DNA from: Clostridium sp. cel8
GTDB taxonomy: Bacteria; Bacillota; Clostridia; Clostridiales; Clostridiaceae
Assembly: GCF_014050525.1 (NCBI RefSeq)
Contig: NZ_JACGAG010000002.1
Coordinates: forward strand, 248,001-312,000
Direction of reading: 5' to 3'
Length of the DNA stretch: 64,000 bases
Part shown: one piece after another, positions 27,919 through 37,303 of the stretch
Position numbering within the stretch: position 1 is the first letter of the stretch
How the letters are laid out: each line of letters opens with the position of its first letter
The notes under the pieces: generated by a model
Told to the model about the DNA's origin: nothing
Seen by the model: only the letters and a program-made list of their open reading frames with translations
Databases searched by the model: none
Position numbers and translations under genes: made by a program

Positions 27919-29040
27919 ATGAAAGTAAATTTTTATACTCCAAAAAGAGAATACCATTCTAAAAAGAAAGAATTTGATGATGCAATATCTAAAGTAATAG
28001 AAAGCGGAAGTTTTATACTTGGAAGTGAAGTATCTCAGCTTGAAGAAGGCATAAAAAAGTATACAGGTGCAAAACATGCAATAGGAGTGGCTTCTGGAAC
28101 TGATGCTCTTGTAATAGCTTCAGATGTATTAGGATTTAAAGATGGAGGTGAAGTTATAACCTCACCATTTACATTTTTAGCATCAGCTTCTTGCCTTGCA
28201 AAGCACAATGCAAAACCTGTTTTTGTAGATATAGATGAGGATACATTCAATATAGATGCAAATAAAATAGAAGAAAAAATAACAGATAAAACCGTTGGAA
28301 TACTTCCAATACACTTGTTTTCACAAATGTCAGATATGGATAAAATAATGGATATTGCCAAAACACACAACCTTAAAGTACTAGAGGATGCAGCCGAAGC
28401 CTTTGGAATGAGATGGAAAGGAAATGGTACTGAATACAAACATTCGGGAACTATAGGAGATATGGGTATCTTTTCTTTCTTCCCTACAAAAACTTTAGGT
28501 GGTTACGGTGATTCTGGAATGATAGTTACAAATAATGATGAACTTGCAAAACGTGCAAGAATGTTTAGAGTACATGGTGCTTCTAAAAAATATCATTATG
28601 ACTACATAGGATACAATTCAAGACTTGATACCATTCAAGCAGCTATACTTCTTGTAAAGCTCAAATATATTGATGATGCCATAAAAAATAGGGCCAAAGT
28701 TGCAAAATGGTATACTGATAGACTTTCTAGTTGCCAGTATATAAAACTTCCTAAAATAAAAGGCAATCAAAATGGAGTATACTACGTTTTCAACTTACTA
28801 GCAGAAAAAAGAGATGACCTTTCCGCTTATCTTAAAGAAAAAGGAATAGGGTCAAGTATATACTATCCAATTCCACTTCACCTTCAGAAATGTTTCGACT
28901 ATCTTGGATATAAAAAAGGAGATTTTCCTATAGCTGAAAAACTTTCTGAAAAAGTTATAGCTCTTCCAATATATCCTGAAATAACTGAAGATGAAGTTGA
29001 CTTTGTATGTAGCACTATAAAAGATTTCTATAGTAAATAA
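27919..29040 (+). CDS. DegT/DnrJ/EryC1/StrS-family PLP aminotransferase 2
   Basis: The 373-residue second copy has its catalytic lysine in SFFPTKTLGGYGDSGMIV, with LEDAAEAFG upstream and NSRLDTIQAAILLVKL downstream. It diverges strongly from its neighbour, so the pair is not a recent duplication. This version is nearer to the WbpE/DesV-like amino-sugar transaminases. The ATG follows AAAGGTTG. Both genes end before a bidirectional terminator at 29055, giving a two-gene operon. Whether the two act in sequence on one sugar or on different ones cannot be told. Confidence 0.92.
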   Translation: MKVNFYTPKREYHSKKKEFDDAISKVIESGSFILGSEVSQLEEGIKKYTGAKHAIGVASGTDALVIASDVLGFKDGGEVITSPFTFLASASCLAKHNAKPVFVDIDEDTFNIDANKIEEKITDKTVGILPIHLFSQMSDMDKIMDIAKTHNLKVLEDAAEAFGMRWKGNGTEYKHSGTIGDMGIFSFFPTKTLGGYGDSGMIVTNNDELAKRARMFRVHGASKKYHYDYIGYNSRLDTIQAAILLVKLKYIDDAIKNRAKVAKWYTDRLSSCQYIKLPKIKGNQNGVYYVFNLLAEKRDDLSAYLKEKGIGSSIYYPIPLHLQKCFDYLGYKKGDFPIAEKLSEKVIALPIYPEITEDEVDFVCSTIKDFYSK

Positions 29041-29054
29041 TGTTTTAAACAAAT

Positions 29055-29110
29055 TAAAAACACAGAGGTTAGTCAAATACACTATTTGATTTCTCCCTGT
29101 GTTTTAATTT
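29055..29110. terminator. bidirectional terminator between the aminotransferase and phosphoesterase genes
   Basis: Outer arms AAAACACAG and CTGTGTTTT enclose an inner TCAAAT/ATTTGA stem. A-rich and T-rich flanks suit both converging genes. Confidence 0.75.
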
Positions 29111-29119
29111 ATAGAGCCC

Positions 29120-29815
29120 CTATTCAATTCCAGTTCTTATATTTTTTATACATGCACTATGTATATTTCTCTTCTCCATGTCACTTGCAGTTTTTTCATA
29201 ATCATACTCAAATTCTACAATTTCAGTATTTACCTTGCCTTTAGATATATATATTTCCATGTATGTTCCATTTGGTCTTCCTATCTTTGGCTTTCCAATA
29301 CTACCGTCATTTAAAATTATCTTAGTTCCATAATTCTTTGCATATGGTATATGGGTATGTGCACATACAAGTACATCTTCTTTTAGTTCATTCATAACTT
29401 CTTCTGCATTTTTAGATCCTTCCAAAAGATATTCATTTATTTTTCTTGTGCTGCCATGAACAAATCTTATATTTTTACCTTCAAATTCTAGAACTATGTT
29501 TTTGGGAAGAGATCTTAAGTAACTTCTATTCTCATCTTTCAACTCTTTTGCCGCCCAAGGCATGCAGAATTTATTTACTTCTGTATCTCTTATATAATTA
29601 AATTTTTCTTCTAAAACTGCTGCATCATAATTTCCAAGTATACTCAATATATTTCTCTTTCTTATAAGTTCTATTACTTCATTTGGAAAAGGTCCGTATC
29701 CTACAAGGTCACCTAAGCATATAATACTATCAACTTTTCTATCTTCTATAGTAGAAAGCGCCTTTTTTAGTGCTTCTAAATTTCCATGTATATCAGAAAT
29801 AGCTGCTAACTTCAC
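29120..29815 (-). CDS. calcineurin-like metallophosphoesterase (YfcE/MJ0936-like)
   Basis: All metal-binding motifs of the superfamily are present in order: ISDIHGN, CLGDLVGYGP, LGNYDAAV, VHGS and CAHTHIPY. The roughly 230-residue length fits small bacterial phosphodiesterases. The frame begins at an ATG (29824) that touches the AAGGGAG Shine-Dalgarno; the GTG at 29815, eight bases downstream of it, is the more likely start. It converges with the aminotransferase pair and diverges from the MFS gene. The substrate is unknown. Confidence 0.88.
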   Translation of the reverse strand: MKLAAISDIHGNLEALKKALSTIEDRKVDSIICLGDLVGYGPFPNEVIELIRKRNILSILGNYDAAVLEEKFNYIRDTEVNKFCMPWAAKELKDENRSYLRSLPKNIVLEFEGKNIRFVHGSTRKINEYLLEGSKNAEEVMNELKEDVLVCAHTHIPYAKNYGTKIILNDGSIGKPKIGRPNGTYMEIYISKGKVNTEIVEFEYDYEKTASDMEKRNIHSACIKNIRTGIE

Positions 29816-29923
29816 TTTTGTCATCTCCCTTAAATAATCTTCATAGAATAATTATATTACATGATATAATTATAAACAAATATGGATACTCATATACTGA
29901 AATTAAGAAAGGAACTAAGCTTT

Positions 29924-31345
29924 ATGGAAAATCAAGAAAGAAAAAATAAATGGAAAATATTATGTTTGGTTTTAATGGGACCTCTTATTGCTACAATAGA
30001 TGCAAGTATAGTAAATGTAGCACTTCCAGACATGGCAACTAAACTATCTGCAAGTATAGATACTATACAGTGGGTTGTAACAAGCTATTTAATTGTAATT
30101 TCAGCATTAATTTTAATGTTTGGAAGAATAGGCGACTTAATTGGAAAATCTAAAGTATTTCACAGAGGATTTATTATATTTTCTCTTGGCTCTCTACTGT
30201 GTTCACTGTCAAACACCGTAGAATTTCTCATAATTTCAAGAGTTATTCAGGCAATTGGAGCATCTATGATAATGTCATCAAATCAAGGAATAATTGCTGA
30301 TACATTTTTGCCAAATGAAAGAGGAAAGGCTCTTGGACTCCTAGGTTCAACTGTAGCAATTGGAACTATGCTAGGTCCTCCTATAGGTGGTTTTTTAGTA
30401 CAATTTTTTAGCTGGCAGTATATATTCATTATAAATATACCTATCGGATTAATTGCATTCATAGCCGGATTAAAGATACTCCCAAAAGAGAACAAATCAG
30501 GAAGTATAAAAGACCTTGACTATAAAGGTTCCGTTTTATTTATGGTGTTCATAGTTTGCATATTCTGGGCACTTTCAAGTGGTGAAAAACTTGGTTGGAG
30601 CAATATATATATACTATCGTCATTTATAATTTCAATAATTTCAATAGTATTATTCTACTTTGCGGAGAACAGAATTAAAAATCCAATGATTCAATTTTCA
30701 ATATTTAAAAATACTCTATTTGACATAAGTCTATTATGTGCATTTATATCTTTCACTGTAATATTTTGTAACAATATAATCTATCCATTTTACCTCCAAT
30801 ATGTTATGAAAGTATCACCCTCAATGTCTGGACTTTTTATGGTGGTTTTCCCAATATTTGCAGGATTAGTATCTCCAATAAGCGGATATATATCCGATAA
30901 AATCGGTGGAGAAATTCCAACCTTTTTAGGATTGTTTTTAACTGTTATAGGCCTTGTAGTACTATCTTCTTTAAATATGGAATCAAACTATTTTCATATA
31001 GTCCTTGGAGTGGCATTTTTAGGTATAGGAAATGGCCTTTTCCAATCTCCTAACAATTCTCTTATTATGTCATTAGTATCTACGGATAAATTAGGTATAG
31101 CAGGAAGTATAAATGCCCTTGTACGAAATATAGGAATGGTTTTTGGAGCAAGCATTTCAGTAGTTCTTCTTTACAACAGAATGAGCTATAAAATAGGTTA
31201 TAAAGTAACTAATTTTATACCGTCAAGACCTGATGTATTCATATATTCTATGAAAATTGTATATTTAATTGCAGCACTTTTTTGCACATTTGCAATTATA
31301 CTCTCTCTTTCAAGAATATTGGTCATAAAGAAGAAAAAATCCTAG
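29924..31345 (+). CDS. MFS drug:H+ antiporter, DHA2 (14-TM) type
   Basis: About 14 hydrophobic segments over 473 residues mark a DHA2 exporter of the EmrB/LfrA type. Diagnostic are ATIDASIVNVALPDMA in the first helix, FGRIGDLIGKSK (motif A) and RVIQAIGASMIMSSNQGI. The frame opens at 29882, but the internal ATG at 29924 has AAAGGAAC upstream and gives the expected short cytosolic N-terminus. It is unlike the other MFS pump at 11249 beyond family level. No linked regulator is present. Confidence 0.92.
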   Translation: MENQERKNKWKILCLVLMGPLIATIDASIVNVALPDMATKLSASIDTIQWVVTSYLIVISALILMFGRIGDLIGKSKVFHRGFIIFSLGSLLCSLSNTVEFLIISRVIQAIGASMIMSSNQGIIADTFLPNERGKALGLLGSTVAIGTMLGPPIGGFLVQFFSWQYIFIINIPIGLIAFIAGLKILPKENKSGSIKDLDYKGSVLFMVFIVCIFWALSSGEKLGWSNIYILSSFIISIISIVLFYFAENRIKNPMIQFSIFKNTLFDISLLCAFISFTVIFCNNIIYPFYLQYVMKVSPSMSGLFMVVFPIFAGLVSPISGYISDKIGGEIPTFLGLFLTVIGLVVLSSLNMESNYFHIVLGVAFLGIGNGLFQSPNNSLIMSLVSTDKLGIAGSINALVRNIGMVFGASISVVLLYNRMSYKIGYKVTNFIPSRPDVFIYSMKIVYLIAALFCTFAIILSLSRILVIKKKKS

Positions 31346-31348
31346 AAA

Positions 31349-32044
31349 TTACATCCACATATATAATTTATCCGCTAATGTAAGTTTTCCAGGATCCCAG
31401 TTTCTTGTAGGGCAATCTATTATTTTATGTGGTATGTTAAATAAAGCTATAAGACTATTGAATTTTTCATCAAGCCAAGGCGGCGTCCAGCTTCCAGATC
31501 TGCACAAATGAATTGAATCTACCTCTATGTTAGGCAAACTATCTTCTTTAATATATTTTATGTTAAATTTACTATTTATCTCTTTAAATTCACTTTCTTC
31601 TTCTAATGTATATGGACTATATACTATACTTGCTCTATTTATAATATTGTCTTTAAACAATTTGCCAAGCCAATTTGCACAGTTTACCTCAAATTTTAAA
31701 GATTCCATTCCCCCATATCCTAAATCTGAATGAGCATCAAAATTTATTACATTTTCACACTTATTTGCCTTAGCTATATCATAAGAGTATTTGTGTGAAT
31801 CTGATACATACATTTTTATATTGCTTTTAAACTTTATGTATTTTCTTATTATCTTTAAAAATACATTTAAATCCCTTTCCACCTTTATTGATTTTTCTAT
31901 ATTAATACCTCTTTTCATACTGTCAAAATATCTTTTATACCATATAAACATCATATTTTCTTTATTTTCAATATAAGATCCACTCCAATTTTGTTCTATA
32001 GGAATAAAATAGTCCCAATCTATACTCAAAAGACTTTTTAACAT
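31349..32044 (-). CDS. arginase/UPF0489-like protein of unknown function
   Basis: The 231 residues start LLSIDWDYF and contain NFDAHSDLGYGG near residue 105. These two acidic clusters are like the metal-binding pattern of ureohydrolase-fold (UPF0489-type) proteins. A late HLCRSGSWTPPWLDEKF follows. No signal peptide or membrane segment is visible. The ATG at 32044 follows AAGAGGTG; the GTG at 32053 overlaps the RBS. It converges with the MFS gene four bases away. The fold assignment rests on motifs only, and no activity is proposed. Confidence 0.5.
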   Translation of the reverse strand: MLKSLLSIDWDYFIPIEQNWSGSYIENKENMMFIWYKRYFDSMKRGINIEKSIKVERDLNVFLKIIRKYIKFKSNIKMYVSDSHKYSYDIAKANKCENVINFDAHSDLGYGGMESLKFEVNCANWLGKLFKDNIINRASIVYSPYTLEEESEFKEINSKFNIKYIKEDSLPNIEVDSIHLCRSGSWTPPWLDEKFNSLIALFNIPHKIIDCPTRNWDPGKLTLADKLYMWM

Positions 32045-32132
32045 AAAAAACACCTCTTAATGTACTATCTTATATCACTTTTACTAATATAGAGTCTATA
32101 AATGTATTTTTTTACACAATATTAACAACTTA

Positions 32133-32174
32133 AAAGAGTAGAAGAAAATTCATATTAATCTTCTTCTACTCTTT
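32133..32174 (-). terminator. terminator at the end of the PTS-polyol operon
   Basis: A stem of about 14 bp, AAAGAGTAGAAGAA with TTCTTCTACTCTTT, follows the HAD gene. On the minus strand the TTTT after the stem is short, so efficiency is moderate. Confidence 0.7.
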
Positions 32175-32199
32175 AAGTGGGCAATTAATTTTTTAACTT

Positions 32200-33030
32200 T
32201 TATTTGTGTATTTGTTCTAATACATCTTTCACATCACCTAGTGAATTGAAAATAAGTGTAGGCTGTACTTCAGATTCAATTAAATCATCAAGCTTTGCCT
32301 CACCAGATAAAACTAGAATAGTTACAGAATCATTGCCTTTACCAATTGCTATATCTGTGTAAATCCTGTCCCCTACAAAGGCAATCTCCTCTGCCTTAAA
32401 ACCGGTATATTGCAAAATATACTGTAATGTATGATGTGATGGCTTACCGAAAAATTCTGGAACTACTCCAGTTGATGCTGTGATCATAGAACATATTGAT
32501 CCACAATCAGGTATAAATCCATTTTCAGTGGGACAATTAAAATCAGGATTAACACCTAAAAATAAAGCTCCGTTCCTTATGAGTTCACAGGCCTTAGAAA
32601 CATTTTCATATACAAGTGAAGTATCAAAACCTACAACTACAATATCTGCATTATCAGATACTAAGTTGATTCCAGCTTTTACAAAATCGTTTTTCAAATA
32701 TTCGTTTCCTAAGATAAATACCTTTTTATCTGGCATATTTTCTTTTATATAGTTTATGATCACCTGATTTGAAATAAGCATCATATCCTGTGATACTGGA
32801 TATCCCATTTTTGTTATTCTATTTATATACACTTCAGCATTTTTTGAAGAGTTATTTGTAAAAAATTTAAACTGAATACCTTCTCTCTCCAGTTCTTTTA
32901 AAAACTCTATAGAACCTTCCAATATCCTATTTCCAAGATAAACAGTTCCATCAAGGTCAAGAATAAAACATTTGACTTTTTTTAAAATATCACAAGAACT
33001 TTCCTTTGTATCAATTGTTCTCACTGGCAT
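32200..33030 (-). CDS. HAD-IIA sugar/polyol phosphatase (NagD/AraL type)
   Basis: The 276 residues have the HAD nucleophile motif FILDLDGTVYLGN near residue 22, motif II FFTNNSS, and a C-terminal KPSHHTLQYIL ... FVGDRIYTDIAIG metal motif. The C2B cap between them defines the NagD/AraL/phosphoglycolate phosphatase-like IIA subfamily. It dephosphorylates small phosphate esters such as sugar or glycerol phosphates. It is the last gene of the PTS operon, 30 bp after the AraM homologue. In Bacillus araL and araM are also neighbours. The exact substrate is unknown. Confidence 0.9.
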   Translation of the reverse strand: MPVRTIDTKESSCDILKKVKCFILDLDGTVYLGNRILEGSIEFLKELEREGIQFKFFTNNSSKNAEVYINRITKMGYPVSQDMMLISNQVIINYIKENMPDKKVFILGNEYLKNDFVKAGINLVSDNADIVVVGFDTSLVYENVSKACELIRNGALFLGVNPDFNCPTENGFIPDCGSICSMITASTGVVPEFFGKPSHHTLQYILQYTGFKAEEIAFVGDRIYTDIAIGKGNDSVTILVLSGEAKLDDLIESEVQPTLIFNSLGDVKDVLEQIHK

Positions 33031-33060
33031 ATATAAATATCTCCTTTTTAAGCATTATTA

Positions 33061-34419
33061 CTAGTTGTAATAAATATCTGCTATATAATTAGCTGCATCA
33101 TCTAACTTTCCCATGTCTTCAAGGAGTTGAAAGATTCCATATCGCTTACGCATATCTTTTGCAGCAATAAAGCTCTTTATAAACATTTCTCTATCTATGT
33201 CTATATCTTTTGGATTCCATACAGCACCACATTTTTTCAAAGTTCCAATTATATCCTCTGGTTCAGGTACATTTTCTGTACAAATATTTTTTATAGCATC
33301 CCATTTCTTAGCTATTTTATCCATTTGAGCTTTTCTTTGGTGAACTTCAAAGTTAATGCTATCTTGCTTAAATTGAATAATATTTTCAGCACTCTTTGTA
33401 TAAACATCTTTTATATTCTGTAGCCATTTATCTTTGTCGAGCTTTAAATATTCTTCTTTTTCAATTATTTCATTTATGTCTAACTTTTTAGCATACTCAA
33501 ATGCATAAGCTACAGCACCAACACCTACTCCTACAGTATTTCCGTGAAGCCACTTTTCATCTCCACCTCTATTCATGAATATCATTTCATAGCAGTGTGA
33601 AAGCTGATGCTCTCCACCTGATGCTGGTCTTGAAGCTCCAACCATTCCAATTGCAATTCCAGACAAGATAAGTGCATTAGTTATATTTTTTATAGTTTCA
33701 TCCTTTCTACTTGTCAAACCAGATGCAGCCTTTTCAACTTCTTTTAGTGAACTCATAACTAAAGATTCAACTTCACTGCAAAAATATTCATTATTCAGTA
33801 TTTTCGCAATATTCCAATCTGCAAGTGCTGTATACTTTCCAAGAATGTCCCCAAGTCCTGCTTGAAGCATTTGCATAGGAGCATTTTTCATAATATCAAT
33901 ATCTCCTATAATAGCCATTGGATATATAGCATCAAATGTAACTTTTACATTATCACATACAAGAGGCGAAACTACTGATGCATAGCCGTCCATTGAAGGT
34001 GCTGTTCCAACAATCACATAAGGTACACCTATTTTATAGCTTAAAAATCTTGATATATCGTTTATTGTTCCAGAGCCTACTGCTACAACAAGTTCTGTAT
34101 CTTTAGGTATTTCCATAATCAACCTACCTAGTGCAGTTTCATTTGGTATAAGATGCTTATTATTAAATACATGTCTACTTATTTTAAACTCATCTTTTAA
34201 TAATTCTTCTACCTTTTTTCCAGCAACTTCAAAGGTATGGGTGTCTTCTATAATAAATACTCTTTTTCCTATATAGTCATTTATTACATCTGGAAGTTTA
34301 TCTATAACGCCATTTCCAACTTTTATGTTGTCTATTTCTACTTTGTGAGTCCTTCCGCAGGAACAATTATAGTCAAGTCCAGTCATCTCTTCTACACTTA
34401 ATTTTACTAAATCACTCAT
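33061..34419 (-). CDS. sn-glycerol-1-phosphate dehydrogenase (AraM/EgsA-like)
   Basis: This 452-residue metal-dependent dehydrogenase of the AraM group interconverts dihydroxyacetone phosphate and sn-glycerol-1-phosphate with NAD(P)H in known members. The nucleotide-binding VAVGSGTINDISRF and VGTAPSMDGYAS motifs are present. Metal-binding residues come from ALADW, SGGEHQLSHCYE and WLHGNTVGVG. The ATG at 34419 is preceded by AAAGGAGG; the frame's earlier start overlaps the upstream gene. It lies between the GpsA-like gene and the HAD phosphatase, so it probably acts on a phosphorylated polyol from the PTS. Confidence 0.9.
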   Translation of the reverse strand: MSDLVKLSVEEMTGLDYNCSCGRTHKVEIDNIKVGNGVIDKLPDVINDYIGKRVFIIEDTHTFEVAGKKVEELLKDEFKISRHVFNNKHLIPNETALGRLIMEIPKDTELVVAVGSGTINDISRFLSYKIGVPYVIVGTAPSMDGYASVVSPLVCDNVKVTFDAIYPMAIIGDIDIMKNAPMQMLQAGLGDILGKYTALADWNIAKILNNEYFCSEVESLVMSSLKEVEKAASGLTSRKDETIKNITNALILSGIAIGMVGASRPASGGEHQLSHCYEMIFMNRGGDEKWLHGNTVGVGVGAVAYAFEYAKKLDINEIIEKEEYLKLDKDKWLQNIKDVYTKSAENIIQFKQDSINFEVHQRKAQMDKIAKKWDAIKNICTENVPEPEDIIGTLKKCGAVWNPKDIDIDREMFIKSFIAAKDMRKRYGIFQLLEDMGKLDDAANYIADIYYN

Positions 34420-34438
34420 ACCTTTTCCTCCTTTATTT

Positions 34439-35485
34439 CTATTTGCTTTCTGTTTCAAAGTCACTCCATGGAATATCTTTTGCTAAAGCTCCATGATTTA
34501 TAACATCATCAATATGCATTAGAAGTGGAAAATCTTTAATGTTTAAAACTCCTTTTTCTGAAAGTTTTCTAACGGCACGGGCAGTACGAGTAGCTATTAC
34601 TATTGATTCTAAAGTTTCTCCTTGTAATTTTTTCATAGCCTCATCCATTGTGAATCCCTGTCCAAGCAAAGTTCCAATCTTACGAGTACGTCCTCCAAAT
34701 ACAGTTACATAGAGGTCACCTGCTGATAAAATAATATTCTCTTCTCCTCCTCCTACTATTTTAAGAAGGTGCTTCATTTCCTTTACTCCTTGTCCAAAAA
34801 GTCCAGCTTGTGAATTATAATGTTCTATTCCGGAACCATCAGGACCAATAGCCAATCCAATAGCTAATGCTACTCCTAGTGCATAAGCATTTTTAAGTGC
34901 AACTGCACATTCAACCCCTATTACATCAGTAGACAAGCTTATATGATAGTATGGAGACTCTAACATTTCTTTTAACATTCTAAGTGTTTCAATATTCTCT
35001 CCACAAAATGTAACAACAGAATGATCTTTATCTGCAAGCTCATAACTAGTACATGGTCCACCTACAGCGTTAATGGAAAGCTTCTTGCCTTCAGGAAGTT
35101 TGCTTTTAAAATATTCTGGATAGCTTATTAAAGTTCCATCTTCTTTATCTATCATTCCTTTTGTTATTGAGAGAACAGGAACACTTTCAGGTATAATAGG
35201 AAGTATATTATCTGCAAACCAATCAACACCAAAGCTACTAACTCCACATATTATAACGTCAGCTCCATCTATTGCCTTATCCACATCTTCAATTTGGTAG
35301 TACTCAATGCCAGTATCAGGCAATTGTCGTTTCAATGTAAGGTGAAAACCTGTAGATCTTGCTGTTTCTATTATTTCTCTATCTAATGGGCTCCCGACTA
35401 ACCTTACTTTATTCCCATTTTCAGTTGCTGGAAAAGTAAGCGCAGATGCCATTTGTCCTGAACCTATAACTGTTATAATTTTCAT
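34439..35485 (-). CDS. NAD(P)-dependent glycerol-3-phosphate dehydrogenase-like protein (GpsA family)
   Basis: The 348 residues have the N-terminal Rossmann motif ITVIGSGQMASAL, the substrate-binding VALKNAYALGVALAIGL lysine segment and the GDLYVTVFGGRTRKIGTLLGQG pattern of GpsA enzymes. This is clearly a divergent paralogue (LVGSPLDREII in place of the usual arginine-rich loop, GGPCTSYELA in place of GPSFA). In an operon with a PTS and an AraM it is more likely catabolic than phospholipid-biosynthetic. The ATG follows GGGGGT. It ends 20 bp before the AraM start. Confidence 0.85.
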   Translation of the reverse strand: MKIITVIGSGQMASALTFPATENGNKVRLVGSPLDREIIETARSTGFHLTLKRQLPDTGIEYYQIEDVDKAIDGADVIICGVSSFGVDWFADNILPIIPESVPVLSITKGMIDKEDGTLISYPEYFKSKLPEGKKLSINAVGGPCTSYELADKDHSVVTFCGENIETLRMLKEMLESPYYHISLSTDVIGVECAVALKNAYALGVALAIGLAIGPDGSGIEHYNSQAGLFGQGVKEMKHLLKIVGGGEENIILSAGDLYVTVFGGRTRKIGTLLGQGFTMDEAMKKLQGETLESIVIATRTARAVRKLSEKGVLNIKDFPLLMHIDDVINHGALAKDIPWSDFETESK

Positions 35486-35530
35486 AATATTACCCCCTAA
35501 TTGTAATTTGTATAATATATTAAATTAAAT

Positions 35531-36799
35531 TTATATTAATTGGAATATTTTAACGACTATCCAATTTAAGAAATTTCCACCTAAATCCAAACTTGAAATA
35601 GTTGAAGTACCATTAGGCATTGTGAAATGTGCCTGCTGTGCCATCATAGTGTGGAATGGTGCAATATTAGTTGCCATTAGAAGTACAAATGACATAACTA
35701 TAGTACCTGCTATAACAGAATGAACTATATTTCCTTTTGCTGCTCCTACTATAAATGCTACATAAAAACATATTGTAGCAAGATCACCAAATGGAAGCAC
35801 TTGATTTCCTGGCAAAATAACTGCTATAAATATTGTTATAGGAACAAGTACTAAAGCTGTAGCCATTACTGCTGGATGTCCAACTGAAACAGCTGCATCC
35901 AATCCTATAGTTATATTTCTTCCTTCTCCAAGATTTCTCTTTTGAAGGAAATCTTTGACGCCCTCTGATAGAGGTATTAAACCTTCCATAAGTATCTTTA
36001 CCATACGAGGCATAAGCATCATAACGGCACCCATCTTAATACCCATATTAAGTATTCCGCCAACATCATAACCTGCAAGTCCACCTATAATTAAACCTAG
36101 TATTAATCCAAGTATCATTGGTTCTCCAAATATACCAAATTTCTTTTGAATACTTTCAGGATCTGCATGTAAATTTTTGATTCCAGGTATCTTCGATACT
36201 ACTTTAACTATTGGAATACCTATAAGTCCACAAGCTGCAGTAGATCCTGTTGGAAGGGAAACACCTTCTAAACCAAAATAATCTTGAACCATAGGTGCAG
36301 TCTTGTCAGCAATTTTAAGTACTGCTACCTCATATAATATTGCTGCTATGATAGAAAGTAACCAGTTTCCTCCTGTTAGAACATATACTGTAGCTCCTGC
36401 TGCTGTAAAATGCCAATAATTCCAAATATCAACATCTAATACATCTGTAAACTTTATAATAAGTAATCCTAAATTCACAAGTACTGCGATCGGTATCATA
36501 ACTGCTGCTATAGGTGATGCCCAAGCTATTGCCGCTGCTGCTGGCCAACCTACATCTATGATGCTCAAATGTAATCCAAAGTTAGATACCATTTTCTGCG
36601 CTGCTTCTCCTAATCCACCTGTACCTGTAAGTAATCCAATTACCAAATTAATACCTACAAATCCAATACCTATTGTTATACCAGATTTAAATGATCTCTT
36701 TAATCCTAAACCAAACATCAATCCTATTATAGTAAGTATTATTGGAAGCATAACTGTTGGACCTAAATTTATAATATACTTTACAGCAGATATTAACAT
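35531..36799 (-). CDS. PTS galactitol-family EIIC permease
   Basis: The 422 residues have about ten to eleven hydrophobic segments, typical of GatC-type EIIC proteins that carry and help phosphorylate a polyol at the membrane. Characteristic are the opening INLGPTVMLPIILTIIGLMFGLGL, VGWPAAAAIAWASPIA, and a substrate loop with TAACGLIGIPIV. The ATG follows AGGGGG. It is the third gene of the IIA-IIB-IIC set and precedes the two dehydrogenases. The family includes galactitol and other polyol carriers, so the sugar cannot be named. Confidence 0.92.
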   Translation of the reverse strand: MLISAVKYIINLGPTVMLPIILTIIGLMFGLGLKRSFKSGITIGIGFVGINLVIGLLTGTGGLGEAAQKMVSNFGLHLSIIDVGWPAAAAIAWASPIAAVMIPIAVLVNLGLLIIKFTDVLDVDIWNYWHFTAAGATVYVLTGGNWLLSIIAAILYEVAVLKIADKTAPMVQDYFGLEGVSLPTGSTAACGLIGIPIVKVVSKIPGIKNLHADPESIQKKFGIFGEPMILGLILGLIIGGLAGYDVGGILNMGIKMGAVMMLMPRMVKILMEGLIPLSEGVKDFLQKRNLGEGRNITIGLDAAVSVGHPAVMATALVLVPITIFIAVILPGNQVLPFGDLATICFYVAFIVGAAKGNIVHSVIAGTIVMSFVLLMATNIAPFHTMMAQQAHFTMPNGTSTISSLDLGGNFLNWIVVKIFQLI

Positions 36800-36955
36800 A
36801 TTAATCCCCCTTCTTTTTTTCTTTTTGAAATATAATTTTAAATTCTTAATCTATGAAGTATTTATAATTAAGTATTTATAATTATACATTTAAAATATTC
36901 CCCATAAATCACCCCCCTATAATCCTAAGTATTTCAAAATAAAATAAGTTATTTT

Positions 36956-37249
36956 TTATGATTTTAATATGCTAATAATGCTGTCATCAATTTTTTTTGT
37001 ATTTATATTTGTAAGATAGTTCATTGCTTTTACTACAGGCATTTTATATTGTTTTGGAGTTATAGTAGTTGTTACCAATAGATCTGCCTGATCTTCATAA
37101 CCTGAAACCTCTGATATTTTACATTGAATAACTCTAGCATTTAAATTATTGTCTTTAATTAATTTTTGAACTCTCTCATAAACAACAGTTGATGTAGCTA
37201 TACCTGTGCCACAGGCAACAAGAACAATTTTTTCTTTTTTGTTAGACAT
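36956..37249 (-). CDS. PTS EIIB subunit, galactitol type
   Basis: This small cytosolic phosphocarrier of about 97 residues has the phosphorylated cysteine in LVACGTGIATSTVVYERV near residue 12. It accepts phosphate from EIIA and passes it to the substrate on EIIC. I prefer the ATG at 37249, eight bases after AAAAGGGG, to the one at 37255. A 156-bp gap with a 14-bp tandem repeat separates it from the EIIC gene. Confidence 0.93.
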   Translation of the reverse strand: MSNKKEKIVLVACGTGIATSTVVYERVQKLIKDNNLNARVIQCKISEVSGYEDQADLLVTTTITPKQYKMPVVKAMNYLTNINTKKIDDSIISILKS

Positions 37250-37303
37250 ATCCATTACCCCTTTTAAATTATTTATTTAAATTCTCTTTAAGAGAATTAA
37301 ATA

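Noticed and set aside
36856-36883. Two perfect tandem copies of AAGTATTTATAATT between the PTS IIC and IIB genes
   Set aside because: A short AT-rich duplication inside an operon, likely replication slippage; no dyad or promoter elements accompany it.
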